In this document: positions 1 through 9,304 of the stretch, in pieces
Position numbering within the stretch: the first letter of the stretch is position 1
Layout of the letters: each line of letters starts with the position of its first letter
From: CAIWHR01 sp963813415
Lineage (GTDB): Bacteria; Pseudomonadota; Gammaproteobacteria; Burkholderiales; Casimicrobiaceae
DNA length: 64,000 bases
Direction: 5' to 3'
Assembly (NCBI GenBank): GCA_963813415.1
Contig: CAWEYW010000001.1
Coordinates: 186,001 to 250,000 of the forward strand
Notes under the pieces: model-generated
What the model saw: the letters and a program-made list of their open reading frames with translations, nothing else
Told to the model about the DNA's origin: nothing
Databases searched by the model: none
Made by a program: the position numbers and the translations under genes

Positions 1-1
1 G

Positions 2-1141
2 ATGCTGTCGGTGGCGGTGGGCTGGCACATGTACGAGCTGACCAACAGCGCGCTCTATCTCGGGCTTATCGGCCTGGCGCAGTTCCTGCCCTCGATCGTT
101 CTGGTGCTGGTGGTCGGCCACGTCGCTGACCGCTACGACCGGCGGCGCATCGCGCGCATCACGATGACGATCGGCGCCATCGCGGCGATCGCGCTCAGCG
201 TAGGCAGCGCTACCGGACGCATCACCGAGCTGGCGATCTTCGCCGTGGTGTTCGTGATCGGGGCGGCGCGCGCGTTCCAGAATCCCGCGATGCAGTCGCT
301 GCTGCCGATGCTGGTGCCCACGCACGACCTCTCGCGCGCGGTGGCCGCCAGCGCGACCGCCACGCAGACGGCGATCATCGCCGGGCCGGCCATCGGCGGT
401 CTCGTCTACGCGCTCGGACCCGCGGTGGTGTACGTCGTATGCGCGCTGCTGTATGGGTTCGGCGTGATCATGATGCGCCGCATCGACATCGACCATCCGC
501 TGCCCGTACGCGAGCCGCCCACCCTCGCTTCGCTCTTTGCCGGCATTTCGTTCATCCGGCACCACCCCGTTATGCTCGGAGCGATCCTGCTCGACCTCTT
601 CGCCGTGTTCCTCGGCGGTGCGACCGCGCTCTTGCCGATCTATGCGCGCGACATCCTGCACATCGGCCCCTGGGGCCTGGGCGTGCTCCGTTCCGCCACC
701 GCCGTGGGCGCGCTGGCGATGGCGCTGTGGCTGGGGCGCCACCCGCTCGGCGGCGGTGTGGGCCGCACGATGTTCATGGCGGTCGCGATCTACGGGCTCG
801 CCACGATCGTGTTCGGACTGTCTACCTCCGTGCTGCTGTCGTTCGTGGCGCTTTTCGTCATGGGCGCGTCCGACATGGTCAGTGTGGTCGTCCGCTCGTC
901 CCTCGTGCAGCTTGGCACGCCCGACGACATGCGCGGCCGCGTCAATGCGGTGAATACGATGTTCGTCGGCGCGTCCAACCAGCTCGGGGAATTCGAGTCG
1001 GGGGTGACGGCAGCGTGGTTCGGCACCGTGCCGGCGGTCGTGCTGGGGGGTGTGGGCACGCTTGCGGTCGTTGCCGCCTGCATGCGGCTGTTTCCGGGGC
1101 TCGCGCGTCACGACCGCCTCGACCGGCCGGCCCGTGCGTAG
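2..1141 (+). CDS. MFS exporter, 5' end cut by window edge
   Basis: Major facilitator superfamily transporter of the EntS/MFS_3 kind, an inner-membrane proton-driven exporter whose substrate cannot be read from the sequence. The visible 379 residues are a run of hydrophobic helices. The conserved loop motif GHVADRYDRRR follows the first hairpin, and an NTMFVGASNQLGEFESG stretch typical of this subfamily lies near the C-terminus. The family is usually 400-430 residues and here the first helix is incomplete, so the true start probably lies upstream of base 1. The ATG at base 2 is probably internal. Family assignment is firm; the cargo is unknown. Confidence 0.85.
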   Translation: MLSVAVGWHMYELTNSALYLGLIGLAQFLPSIVLVLVVGHVADRYDRRRIARITMTIGAIAAIALSVGSATGRITELAIFAVVFVIGAARAFQNPAMQSLLPMLVPTHDLSRAVAASATATQTAIIAGPAIGGLVYALGPAVVYVVCALLYGFGVIMMRRIDIDHPLPVREPPTLASLFAGISFIRHHPVMLGAILLDLFAVFLGGATALLPIYARDILHIGPWGLGVLRSATAVGALAMALWLGRHPLGGGVGRTMFMAVAIYGLATIVFGLSTSVLLSFVALFVMGASDMVSVVVRSSLVQLGTPDDMRGRVNAVNTMFVGASNQLGEFESGVTAAWFGTVPAVVLGGVGTLAVVAACMRLFPGLARHDRLDRPARA

Positions 1142-1385
1142 AAGATCAGGTCGCGACGACGAGGCGATGGCGGAAAGGCAGTGCACCCAGCGTCGGCAGA
1201 ACGGCGTCAACGGAGTCGGCCGGCAACCCGTTTGAAAGCCGCGGGGGAACCGTGTTCCCGACCGCCGGGTCTCACTGGCGAATCGCGCCCGGGCGCCGCA
1301 AGCGGAAGTCCGTCGCGCCGCCGCCCGTCCCTCGCTCGATTGCGGCACCGGCCGTTTGCGGCCGGTACCTTTCCATGGAGGTCGT

Positions 1386-1808
1386 ATGAAGAAAACATTG
1401 CTTGCGCTCGGCCTGCTCGGCGCGCTCGCCGGCATCGCACTGCCCGCCGCGGCAGACTCGGGGCCGCCGCCCTTGCCGGCCCTGTCGGCCGAGCAGTCCG
1501 CCAACCTCAACGAGGAGATGACCCGCTATCGCGCGGAGGTCGATGAGCGCGTCGCGCGCGGCGAGCTTCGCCCGGACGAGGCCCAGCGGCTGGTCGAGTG
1601 GCGACGCTGGCAGCTCGCGCGCCAGATCGCCGGCCTCGCTCCGCCGGAACCGCCGCGCGTCATCGTGCAGCGCGAATACGCGGCGCCGTACCCCTACTAC
1701 GACCCTTGGTATGCGCCGTCCTATTACGGCCCGCGGTACTACGCACCGCGCGTGTCGGTATGCGCGGGCGGCTGGGGTCACCATTCGTTCGGGAGCCTGT
1801 GCTTCTGA
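1386..1808 (+). CDS. Small secreted protein with Tyr/Pro-rich tail
   Basis: A 140-residue protein I cannot assign to a named family. A typical Sec signal peptide (MKKTLLALGLLGALAGIALPAAA) predicts export to the periplasm. The middle is a charged, probably helical segment (residues about 35-80) with Glu/Arg repeats. The tail is rich in Tyr and Pro (YPYYDPWYAPSYYGPRYYAPR) and ends in a Cys-containing stretch. The start is set by a GGAGG ribosome binding site just before ATG 1386 and by the signal peptide; an upstream in-frame ATG at 1356 is disfavoured. A strong terminator follows directly, so it is probably a single-gene unit. Confidence 0.7.
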   Translation: MKKTLLALGLLGALAGIALPAAADSGPPPLPALSAEQSANLNEEMTRYRAEVDERVARGELRPDEAQRLVEWRRWQLARQIAGLAPPEPPRVIVQREYAAPYPYYDPWYAPSYYGPRYYAPRVSVCAGGWGHHSFGSLCF

Positions 1809-1831
1809 AACCCCGGCGCAGCAGCGGGATC

Positions 1832-1860
1832 AAGGGTGCCTGGCCGGCACCCTTTTTCTT
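1832..1860 (+). terminator. Rho-independent terminator
   Basis: A perfect 7-bp stem GGGTGCC/GGCACCC (1834-1840 with 1846-1852), extendable by AA/TT, is followed by TTTTTCTT. It ends transcription of the small secreted protein gene. It sits only 10 bases before the next ATG, so the protease gene's ribosome binding site begins right after the T-tract. Confidence 0.85.
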
Positions 1861-1870
1861 GGGAGGTCGT

Positions 1871-3007
1871 ATGCCACGTTTTCGTTTGCATGCACTGGGG
1901 CTGTTCGCGGCGGCGAGCCTGTCGCCGACGGGCACTGGCCGGCGAAGCGCAGTCGCGGTGCTCCCGCTGTTGCTGCTGCTCGCGTGGGCACCGTTGGCGG
2001 CTTCGCGTCCGGTCACGCCGCGTGGCGAGCTCACCGCGGACGAGCGCGTCACCATCGACGTGTTCGAGAAATCGAAGCGCTCGGTCGTGTACATCTCGAC
2101 CTCCGAGCGCGTGCGCGATGTCTGGACGCGCAATGTGCACGGCATTCCGCGTGGCACCGGCTCGGGGTTCGTGTGGGACGACAGCGGCCATATCGTCACC
2201 AACTACCACGTGATTGCCGATGCATCCGAGGCGCGCATTCGCCTGAACGACGGTCGCGATTATCCGGCCGAGCTGGTCGGGGCGAGCGCACCGCACGATC
2301 TCGCCGTGCTGCGCATCCGGGTGCCATCGAATCGTCCGCCGCCGTTGCCCGTGGGCACCAGCCACGACCTGCGCGTCGGTCAGCGCGTGTACGCGATCGG
2401 CAATCCGTTCGGCCTCGACTGGTCGCTCACCACCGGCATCGTATCGGCGCTGGATCGCGCGCTCGACGGCGACGACGGCAACACCATCGAGCACCTCATC
2501 CAGACCGATGCCGCGATCAACCCCGGCAACTCCGGCGGGCCGCTGCTCGACAGCGCCGGGCGGCTCGTCGGCGTCAATACCGCAATCTACAGTCCCAGTG
2601 GCGCATCCGCGGGGATCGGCTTCGCCGTGCCGATCGACACCGTCAATCGCGTCGTCACGGCACTGATTGCCCACGGTAAGTACGCGCGTCCTTCGCTCGG
2701 CATCGACATGGACGCCGACATCAACGACGTGCTGGCGACGCGACTCGGGGTGCAGGGCGTGTTCGTGCTGAAAGTGCAGCCGGATGGTCCCGCTGCCCGT
2801 GCGGGCCTCCGCGCCGCGCGGCTGGAACGCAATGGAACGGTCGTTGCGGGTGACGTCATCGTGACCGTTGGCGAGCGCCCCGTCGCGTCGGTGCCGCGAC
2901 TGCTGGCACGCCTCGACGACTTCAACCCGGGCGACAGAGTGCGGCTCGGGATCCTGCGCGATGGCAAGTCGGCGAACGTCGACGTGACCCTCGCAGCGGG
3001 GCGCTGA
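1871..3007 (+). CDS. HtrA/DegP-like trypsin-type serine protease with one PDZ domain
   Basis: Envelope serine protease of the S1C (DegP/DegQ/DegS) family, 378 residues, predicted to cleave misfolded or signalling proteins in the periplasm. An N-terminal hydrophobic segment (residues about 25-45) is a signal peptide or anchor. The trypsin-like domain spans about 60-265 and keeps the triad His113 (NYHVI), Asp143 (HDLAVLR) and Ser221 (GNSGGPLL). A single PDZ domain follows (about 275-375), as in DegS-like or short HtrA proteins. The start is ATG 1871 behind GGGAGG; the open frame runs further upstream, but through the preceding terminator. Confidence 0.9.
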   Translation: MPRFRLHALGLFAAASLSPTGTGRRSAVAVLPLLLLLAWAPLAASRPVTPRGELTADERVTIDVFEKSKRSVVYISTSERVRDVWTRNVHGIPRGTGSGFVWDDSGHIVTNYHVIADASEARIRLNDGRDYPAELVGASAPHDLAVLRIRVPSNRPPPLPVGTSHDLRVGQRVYAIGNPFGLDWSLTTGIVSALDRALDGDDGNTIEHLIQTDAAINPGNSGGPLLDSAGRLVGVNTAIYSPSGASAGIGFAVPIDTVNRVVTALIAHGKYARPSLGIDMDADINDVLATRLGVQGVFVLKVQPDGPAARAGLRAARLERNGTVVAGDVIVTVGERPVASVPRLLARLDDFNPGDRVRLGILRDGKSANVDVTLAAGR

Positions 3008-3221
3008 GCCATCGTCCTACGCGCGGCAGTCGCGCGGGCCGACAAGCGACTTCTGCACCGCGGAAGAAGGCACCGCGCGTGGAGTGCCTTGCACGATAAA
3101 ACGCGTACAGCACGCGAACCTCTGCATGAACGCCGCGGACTAACCCGCGTCGCAGCGTGGTTGTCACACCCCTGCTTTGCACCATTCGCGCTGCGCAGGG
3201 CCTCATTCTCAAACGGACAGC

Positions 3222-6083
3222 ATGAAACGCACCGGCCTCGCCGTACTCGTCATCGTCGCGATCCTGCTCGCCGGGGGTGGGTGGCTCCTGAGTCGTGAAG
3301 CGACCCTCGTCTGGGTCGCTGATCGCGTACAGGCGCGCATGGGCGACGCGCTGCGGATGGACAACGTGCACGGTTCGCTGCTCGGCGAGATCCACATGGA
3401 TCATCTGCGCTGGCAAGGTAAGACGCTCGCCGTGGCGGCCGACAACGCGACGCTCGCGTGGGCGCCATGGTGGCTGCTCACCGGGAAGCTCGCCTTCCGG
3501 CACGCTCGCGCCGACACGCTCGCCATCGCGCGACAGCGCAATCCCGACGAGCCCGGCGGCCTGCCGGACAAGCTGCACGTTCCGCTGCGACTGCGTTTCG
3601 CCGACACGAGCGCGCAAACGTTTCTGTACACGCCCCCGGGCGAGCCGCAGCAGACGTATCACGACGTCGCGTTCGGCGTCGATTTCGGCGACCGCGCATG
3701 GCAGCTCGACGTGGACCGGTTCCAGACCCGCTGGGGCCGCGTGCACGGCAGCGGCAACATCGCCACCGACGCGCCGCATGTGACGCGCGCCACCCTCGCG
3801 GTCAGCCCGGAGGGGCACGCGCCCACCGTCCCGCCAGTCAGCGTCAGCGCAAAGGCCGACGGCACGCTGGATCTGCTCGCCATCGAGGTCACGATGAAGG
3901 CGCAGGACTCCATCGCCGACGGCCATTTCGAAGTTGCACCCTTCGCGCGGCAGTCCGTGCGCACCATCGATGCCGCCCTGCATCACTTCAATCCGCATCA
4001 CCTCGGTGACCGCATTCCCGAGGGCTCGCTCGAGGGCCGCATGCAGGCGCAGACCGGAAACGATGGCGTGTTGCGCGGCCGCGTGGCCATCGATAACCGG
4101 GTCCGCGGCCTGCTGAACGAAGGCAAGCTTCCGCTCGCGCGCCTGGCGGCCGACATCACCGCCAGTCCCGGGCGCTGGCAGTTCCAGGCCGTGCAACTCG
4201 ACTTCGGCGATGCGGGCAAGCTCGCGGGCGATGGTTGGGCGAGCAGCGACGAAGCAGCGCTCAGGCTCGTCACCGACGCACTCGATCTCAGTCATCTTCA
4301 CGGCGCGTTGTGGCCGACGCATCTTGCAGGCTCGATCGCGACGTCGGGGCCGCGCGATGCGCAGCACGTCGCCATCGAGGCGCGCGATGGCCGCGTCGCG
4401 TTCAGCATCGCCGCCAACACGACACCAGCACGGGTCCAGATCGCCCATGCCCGCGCCCAGGCGAACGGTGGCGGCTCGGTGCAGATGAGCGGGGCGTTCG
4501 ACCTGGGCGCGGCGCATGCATACGAGGCCAAGGCGTCTCTCGCGAACTTCAATCCATCGGCGTTCGGCAAGTACCCCGCGGCGAAGCTCAATGGCCGCTT
4601 CACGGCGCAGGGGGCTCTCGCACCCGTACTGCAGGTGAAGGCGCAGGGGTCGGTGACCTCGAGCACGTTGCATGGGCTGGCGGTGACCGGCACCGGGCGC
4701 TTCGTGTCGCGGGGCCAGGACGATCCCGCCATCGGCCTCGACGTGCGCGGCACTGTCGGTGCGACCCAGGTGCAGGCGCGCGGCACGCTCGTCGATCCCG
4801 GGAACCTGCAAGCGCTGGATCTCGACCTCGTGCTCTCCGGCAAGAACCTCTCCGAGCTCTACACGGCGACCGGCCTGCCATTTCCCGACACGCCGCCTTA
4901 TCGCCTGCGCGGGACCCTCGCCTTGCACGACGCGACGTGGACGTTGCGCAAATTCCGCGGGGACGTGGGCCGCAGCGACCTCGCGGGGGAGTTCCTGGTC
5001 GATCTCCGGCGCCAGCGTCCGTTCATGCGGGCGAACCTCACCTCGGACCGGCTCGACCTGCGCGATCTTGGCGGCTTCGTGGGCGCGAGCGTGCAAGGCG
5101 ACCGCAATCCCGATCGCGTGCTCGCGCAAAGCGAGTACCAGATCCGCAAGCTGAACGCGGCCGATGCGGACATCACGTTCAACGGCCGGCGGATCCGCAA
5201 CGAGGGGCTGCCGCTCCGCCAGATGACCGCTCACCTCGTGCTCGACCGCGGTCAGGTGACTCTGCATCCACTCATCTTCAAGGCCGCGGGCGGCGACATC
5301 GCCGCGCGCATCACGATGGATGCGCGGCGGGCACCGATTCGCACCGTGGCCGACATGCAAGCGCGCGGCCTGCAGCTCAACCGCATTGCGCCCGGCATCA
5401 AGGCCGTGATGGAAAGCACCGGGACGATCGACGGTCGTACGCGCCTCAGCATGACCGGGAATTCGGTCGCCAAGATGCTCGGCTCCGCCGATGGCAACCT
5501 GATGCTGGCGATGAACGGCGGAACGATGAGCGATCTCGTCCTGCGACTCGCCAATCTCGATGTGGCGCACGCGATCGGGATCATGGCGCGCGGTGACAAG
5601 CCCATCGCGGTCCAGTGCTTCGTCGCGGACTTCGCAGCCCAGGACGGCGTCCTTCGCCCGCGCACCTTCGTGCTCGACAGCGAGCACACGGTGATTCGCG
5701 GCGAGGGCAGCGTGAATCTTCGTGCGGAAACGCTCGCCATGCGGCTGGTGGCCGAGCCCAAGGACGGCAGCATCTTCGCCCTGCGCGGTCCGATCCGGAT
5801 CGACGGCAAGCTGGCGAAGCCCACGGTCCATCCGGAGCTGACCGGACTGGCCGGACGCATCGCTGCAGCCGTGGCACTCGGAGCCGTCGCCACGCCGCTG
5901 GCCGCCATCGTGCCATTCCTCGAGGCGGGCAAGAAGCAGGACGTCGATTGCGAACCGCTGATCCTCGACGCGAGCCGCTTCATCAAGACGGGCTCGCCGC
6001 CGCCGACGCTCGAAGCAAAGAGCGATGCGTCAGCCGCAGCCGGCCCGCGCTCTGTGCGGCGGGCAACGGACCAGAAGCCGTAG
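3222..6083 (+). CDS. TamB/AsmA-like large envelope protein
   Basis: A 953-residue protein with one N-terminal membrane anchor (residues about 4-22) and a long repetitive beta-rich periplasmic body. The first 120 residues resemble the TamB/YdbH N-terminus (a VHGSLLGEIHMDHLRW-like segment). The last 300 residues match AsmA C-terminal architecture (LVLRLANLDVAHAIG..., then repeated R-GEGSVNL type strands). Such AsmA-superfamily proteins bridge inner and outer membrane and are implicated in phospholipid transport or outer-membrane assembly. No TamA partner is present here. Start: ATG 3222, just before the hydrophobic anchor; the frame is open 15 codons further upstream. Superfamily is reasonably sure, the exact subgroup is not. 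Confidence 0.8.
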   Translation: MKRTGLAVLVIVAILLAGGGWLLSREATLVWVADRVQARMGDALRMDNVHGSLLGEIHMDHLRWQGKTLAVAADNATLAWAPWWLLTGKLAFRHARADTLAIARQRNPDEPGGLPDKLHVPLRLRFADTSAQTFLYTPPGEPQQTYHDVAFGVDFGDRAWQLDVDRFQTRWGRVHGSGNIATDAPHVTRATLAVSPEGHAPTVPPVSVSAKADGTLDLLAIEVTMKAQDSIADGHFEVAPFARQSVRTIDAALHHFNPHHLGDRIPEGSLEGRMQAQTGNDGVLRGRVAIDNRVRGLLNEGKLPLARLAADITASPGRWQFQAVQLDFGDAGKLAGDGWASSDEAALRLVTDALDLSHLHGALWPTHLAGSIATSGPRDAQHVAIEARDGRVAFSIAANTTPARVQIAHARAQANGGGSVQMSGAFDLGAAHAYEAKASLANFNPSAFGKYPAAKLNGRFTAQGALAPVLQVKAQGSVTSSTLHGLAVTGTGRFVSRGQDDPAIGLDVRGTVGATQVQARGTLVDPGNLQALDLDLVLSGKNLSELYTATGLPFPDTPPYRLRGTLALHDATWTLRKFRGDVGRSDLAGEFLVDLRRQRPFMRANLTSDRLDLRDLGGFVGASVQGDRNPDRVLAQSEYQIRKLNAADADITFNGRRIRNEGLPLRQMTAHLVLDRGQVTLHPLIFKAAGGDIAARITMDARRAPIRTVADMQARGLQLNRIAPGIKAVMESTGTIDGRTRLSMTGNSVAKMLGSADGNLMLAMNGGTMSDLVLRLANLDVAHAIGIMARGDKPIAVQCFVADFAAQDGVLRPRTFVLDSEHTVIRGEGSVNLRAETLAMRLVAEPKDGSIFALRGPIRIDGKLAKPTVHPELTGLAGRIAAAVALGAVATPLAAIVPFLEAGKKQDVDCEPLILDASRFIKTGSPPPTLEAKSDASAAAGPRSVRRATDQKP

Positions 6084-6258
6084 CAATCCGGAACCATGCC
6101 GATCGCCGTCAGGAACGCAGTGGGCACCGCGACTGCAATCGCCTTCGACGACCCTTCGCGCGGGATGGCTCGGCGGTGCAGCACGCTTGCCTGCCTGCGG
6201 TAACATCGAACGGCGCGCCGCGTTGGGCGCGCGCATGCCACCGGGAGAGGAAGACGTC

Positions 6259-7017
6259 ATGGATGCACAGGGCAAGGTCGCGGTCGTCACCGGCGCAGGC
6301 ACCGGCATCGGCAAGGCGGTAGCGCTGGCGCTGCTCGCGGCGGGCTACCGCGTCGCGCTCGCCGGAAGGCGCGCCGAGCCGCTCGAGCAGGCGCTTGCCG
6401 CCGCGGGCGACGCACGCGACCGGGGCCTGGCCGTGCCGACCGACGTCGCACGCACCGAGTCGGTCAACGCGCTGTTCGCCCGCACGCAGGAAAAATTCGG
6501 ACGACTCGATCTGCTGTTCAACAACGCCGGCATCGGCGCGCCCGCGATCCCGATGGAAGAGCTCACGCTCGAGCAGTGGCAGAGTGTCGTCGACATCAAC
6601 CTGACCGGCGCCTTCCTCTGCACGCAGGCGGCGATCCGGTTGATGAAGGCGCAGACCCCGCGCGGCGGCCGCATCATCAACAACGGCTCGATTTCCGCCC
6701 ACGCACCACGCCCGCATTCCGCACCGTACACCGCCACCAAGCACGCGATCACTGGCCTCACCAAATCGACATCGCTCGACGGACGCCGGTACGACATCGC
6801 CTGCGGGCAGATCGACATCGGCAACGCGGCCACCGACATGGCGGCGAGGATGGCCAAAGGCGTACCGCAGGCCAACGGTGAAATCGCCGTGGAGCCGCTG
6901 ATGGACCTGACCCACGTGGCGAGCGCAGTGCTCTACATGGCGCAGCTCCCGCTCGACGCCAATGTCCAGTTCATGACGGTGATGGCGACCAAGATGCCAT
7001 TCGTGGGGCGCGGCTGA
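6259..7017 (+). CDS. Short-chain dehydrogenase/reductase (classical SDR)
   Basis: NAD(P)-dependent oxidoreductase of 252 residues with the classical Rossmann fold. It shows the cofactor motif TGAGTGIG near the N-terminus, the NNAG structural motif, and the catalytic set Ser144, Tyr157 and Lys161 (YTATK). Substrate unknown; the family reduces ketones or oxidises secondary alcohols in the cytoplasm. ATG 6259 follows GGGAGAGG at good spacing, so the longer upstream open frame is not used. It stands alone, ending before the convergent zinc-ribbon gene. Confidence 0.9.
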   Translation: MDAQGKVAVVTGAGTGIGKAVALALLAAGYRVALAGRRAEPLEQALAAAGDARDRGLAVPTDVARTESVNALFARTQEKFGRLDLLFNNAGIGAPAIPMEELTLEQWQSVVDINLTGAFLCTQAAIRLMKAQTPRGGRIINNGSISAHAPRPHSAPYTATKHAITGLTKSTSLDGRRYDIACGQIDIGNAATDMAARMAKGVPQANGEIAVEPLMDLTHVASAVLYMAQLPLDANVQFMTVMATKMPFVGRG

Positions 7018-7163
7018 CGGACGTGCGTGCTTACAACAAGCATCGTTCCGCCCGCAGGAAAACATACCCCGGCGGCGCCGGCGGCCGCCGTCACGCACTT
7101 ACAATGCGGCCACGTGGCGCGGCCCATGGTGTTCGCAGCCAGCCACTGCGCGTAGCAAGGGGG

Positions 7164-7185
7164 GGCCGTCCCGCGAGGGACGGCC
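7164..7185. repeat. Perfect 9-bp inverted repeat
   Basis: GGCCGTCCC, four-base loop, GGGACGGCC. It lies between the 3' ends of two convergent genes and has no T-tract on either side, so it is not a textbook intrinsic terminator, though it could act as a bidirectional transcription block. Confidence 0.6.
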
Positions 7186-7201
7186 ATGCGCGCGCAAAGG
7201 A

Positions 7202-7229
7202 GTGGCGCGCCGTCGCCTTGGCGCGCCAC
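7202..7229. repeat. Perfect 10-bp inverted repeat
   Basis: GTGGCGCGCC, eight-base loop, GGCGCGCCAC, 16 bases after another strong palindrome in the same convergent gap. Each arm contains GGCGCGCC. No T-tract. The two hairpins differ in sequence, so they are not copies of one repeat. Confidence 0.6.
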
Positions 7230-7267
7230 GCATCCCTGTTGGCCGGTCGCGGAACCCTACCCCGGAC

Positions 7268-8212
7268 TCATTGCCCGTGATCGTTGGCCGGACCACCCGG
7301 GCATTGCGTCGCCTGACCCCACAACCCTTCGCAGTAATCAAGCCGCACCTTCTGCTCGCAGATCACCCTGCTCAGGAACTCCTCGGCGCGGCAACTCCGC
7401 AAGGCCGCGTCCATACGCTCCCAGCGGTCGCGCCGGGGCGTCTCGGCGGCGCGCGGCGGCGCTGCCGCCACCACTACCGGCATGGGTGCGGGCGGCTCCA
7501 CGGGCGGTGGCTCCGGTCTGGTCTCCACGGGGGGAATCGAGTTCCTGGCCGCGTTGCGCTGGAAGACCTCCGACGTTGCCGCCCGTGCGGCGTCGCGGGA
7601 CCGGGCGGAGTACGTGGCCGTGGCAGTCGCTGCGGGAAGGACAGGCGCCGAGGGCGCGGCGCCCATCCGGCGGTCGACCTCGTCCTGTGCGCCGAAACCG
7701 AGGTGGGCTTCGCGCAGCGACGGGGTCACCACCGTTTCCACCCGGCGGGGTACTGGGGCCGGCGCGGGGCGCATGCTCGCTGGCTCCTTCATCGCCGCCG
7801 GTGGGTCGGCACCCTTGGCGGCCTCGATGCCGGCACGGATCACCCCGTACGCAACGTAGCTCACCACGAGCACCATCAACGTGACGATCACCCAGACGAA
7901 ACGTGAAGCATTGGAGCGCCCGGGCATCTCCTCCGGCGCCGGCGCCGGCCGGGCGTGGCGGGCGGGTCGGGCAGACGTGCCGCGCCGCGACGCCGGCCGC
8001 TTTTCGGGGGTTTCCGCGCGCTGCCGTCCGGCGGCGGGCGCGACTGCCGCCGTGGCCGGCTCGGCCCCCATGCCCGGCAGGGCCATCGCCAGCGACGGGG
8101 CCGGCTGGAACTGCGACACGGTCTCGTCGCGGGCACGCTTGAGCGCGGACCTGCAGTCGCGACACATGGAGCCGCGCTCTGCCACCTGTCCGCAAATGGC
8201 GCATGTCTTCAT
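7268..8212 (-). CDS. Zinc-ribbon membrane protein of unknown function
   Basis: A 314-residue protein beginning with a four-cysteine zinc ribbon (CAICGQ...CRDCR, residues 4-20) followed by the KRARDETVSQ motif, which I associate with betaproteobacterial homologues. A Pro/Ala-rich linker leads to a single membrane helix at about 105-127 (FVWVIVTLMVLVVSYVAYGV). Then comes a long low-complexity Pro/Ala region and a conserved-looking tail with three cysteines (CRAEEFLSRVICEQKVRLDYC). The topology suggests a cytoplasmic zinc ribbon and a periplasmic tail. Function unknown. Upstream lies a divergent promoter region shared with the HExxH protein gene. Confidence 0.75.
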   Translation of the reverse strand: MKTCAICGQVAERGSMCRDCRSALKRARDETVSQFQPAPSLAMALPGMGAEPATAAVAPAAGRQRAETPEKRPASRRGTSARPARHARPAPAPEEMPGRSNASRFVWVIVTLMVLVVSYVAYGVIRAGIEAAKGADPPAAMKEPASMRPAPAPVPRRVETVVTPSLREAHLGFGAQDEVDRRMGAAPSAPVLPAATATATYSARSRDAARAATSEVFQRNAARNSIPPVETRPEPPPVEPPAPMPVVVAAAPPRAAETPRRDRWERMDAALRSCRAEEFLSRVICEQKVRLDYCEGLWGQATQCPGGPANDHGQ

Positions 8213-8387
8213 TCACTCTCCCGAGCTGCCATGGGCATACCGGGCGCCTCGTCTTGGACGTCCCGGCGCGAGGCCGCACTGTTATGCCATTGTCATGGTA
8301 GCAACATCGGCACGACCCGCAAATGCCGTTCATCGCCTCCTGTGATCATCGGCCGCGGACGGGAATGATTGAGCGCCAGATCGGTCC

Positions 8388-9116
8388 ATGCATGTGTGCA
8401 CCCGCAACGGCAGGACGACCCGTGTGATCCGCTTCGTGGCGGCAATCGGGGCAGGCTTGGCGATGTGGTTCGGTAACGCGGCAGCGGAGTCGATCGGCCG
8501 CTTCAATCCGTTCGCCTCCTTCGAGACGCGCTGCGCGGGCCTTGCCCCGGCACGCATCGAGGTCGTTGCGCTGCCTGTGTCGTACACCGAGGATGACAGC
8601 GTGTCCCTGCGCACGCTGTCGCGCATGAACGACGGCATGAGCGCACGCCATCGCACGGTCGGACTCACCCAGGGGCGGCTCGCCTATGACTCGACGCTCG
8701 AGACCAAGGGCCTCGAGGATCGGCGCGGAGGGCGCATCTGTGCGCGACCGAGCCTGCGCGTCGTGTTCACGGCCACGCCCATGACGGTCTACGTCGCCCG
8801 GGAGTTCGCCGACGACACCTGTCGCCGTCGCGCGATTCTCGCGCACGAGATGAAACACGTTGCGGTCTACCGCCAGTACCTGACCGAGCTCGTCGCCATC
8901 GCCCAGCGCGAACTGCCGGCGCTGTACGGCGACGAGCTCGTCTATGCGAGCGATGCCAGGGAGTCGCAGGAGACGCTCCGGGCCCGCCTGCAGGCGTTCA
9001 TGCATGCCTTCATGCGGGCGCGCTACGGCGAGCTGAAAGCGCGGCAGGCACAGGTAGACACACCGGACGAATACGCGAGCCTCGAGCGTGCCTGCGGCAC
9101 CCAGCCGCCGAGCTGA
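8388..9116 (+). CDS. Secreted HExxH putative zinc metallopeptidase
   Basis: A 242-residue protein with an N-terminal hydrophobic signal (IRFVAAIGAGLAMWFG, then AAAES), so probably periplasmic. The core contains AHEMKH (His153, Glu154, His157), the zinc-binding HExxH motif of metallopeptidases, embedded in a predicted helix. I cannot name the family with confidence. Peptidase activity is inferred from the motif only. A GTG at 8424 is an alternative start that would put the signal peptide exactly at the N-terminus. It is transcribed divergently from the zinc-ribbon protein. Confidence 0.65.
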   Translation: MHVCTRNGRTTRVIRFVAAIGAGLAMWFGNAAAESIGRFNPFASFETRCAGLAPARIEVVALPVSYTEDDSVSLRTLSRMNDGMSARHRTVGLTQGRLAYDSTLETKGLEDRRGGRICARPSLRVVFTATPMTVYVAREFADDTCRRRAILAHEMKHVAVYRQYLTELVAIAQRELPALYGDELVYASDARESQETLRARLQAFMHAFMRARYGELKARQAQVDTPDEYASLERACGTQPPS

Positions 9117-9304
9117 TCCATACCCGGCGCGCGGCCTGCGCGGTATTCACGCACGCAACGCCCGCCGGCGGGCGATAATGATGGAACTGGTTGGCCCCTT
9201 CCCCATGCACTCACGCCCCTGCTTCCATTCCGCACCGACGCCCCGGCCGCGCCTCGCGCGTCGCTCGTGCGGACGTCGCGCGCTGCGCCGGTTGCGCTGA
9301 GCTG

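Noticed and set aside
2922..5831. 969-codon open frame on the minus strand
   Set aside because: It lies fully antisense to the TamB/AsmA-like gene, is rich in Arg, His and Gly with no domain, and arises from high GC at third codon positions.
7312..7321. CCTGACCCCA resembling a further REP copy
   Set aside because: It lacks the AT-rich half of the motif and lies in coding sequence of the zinc-ribbon gene; a chance match.
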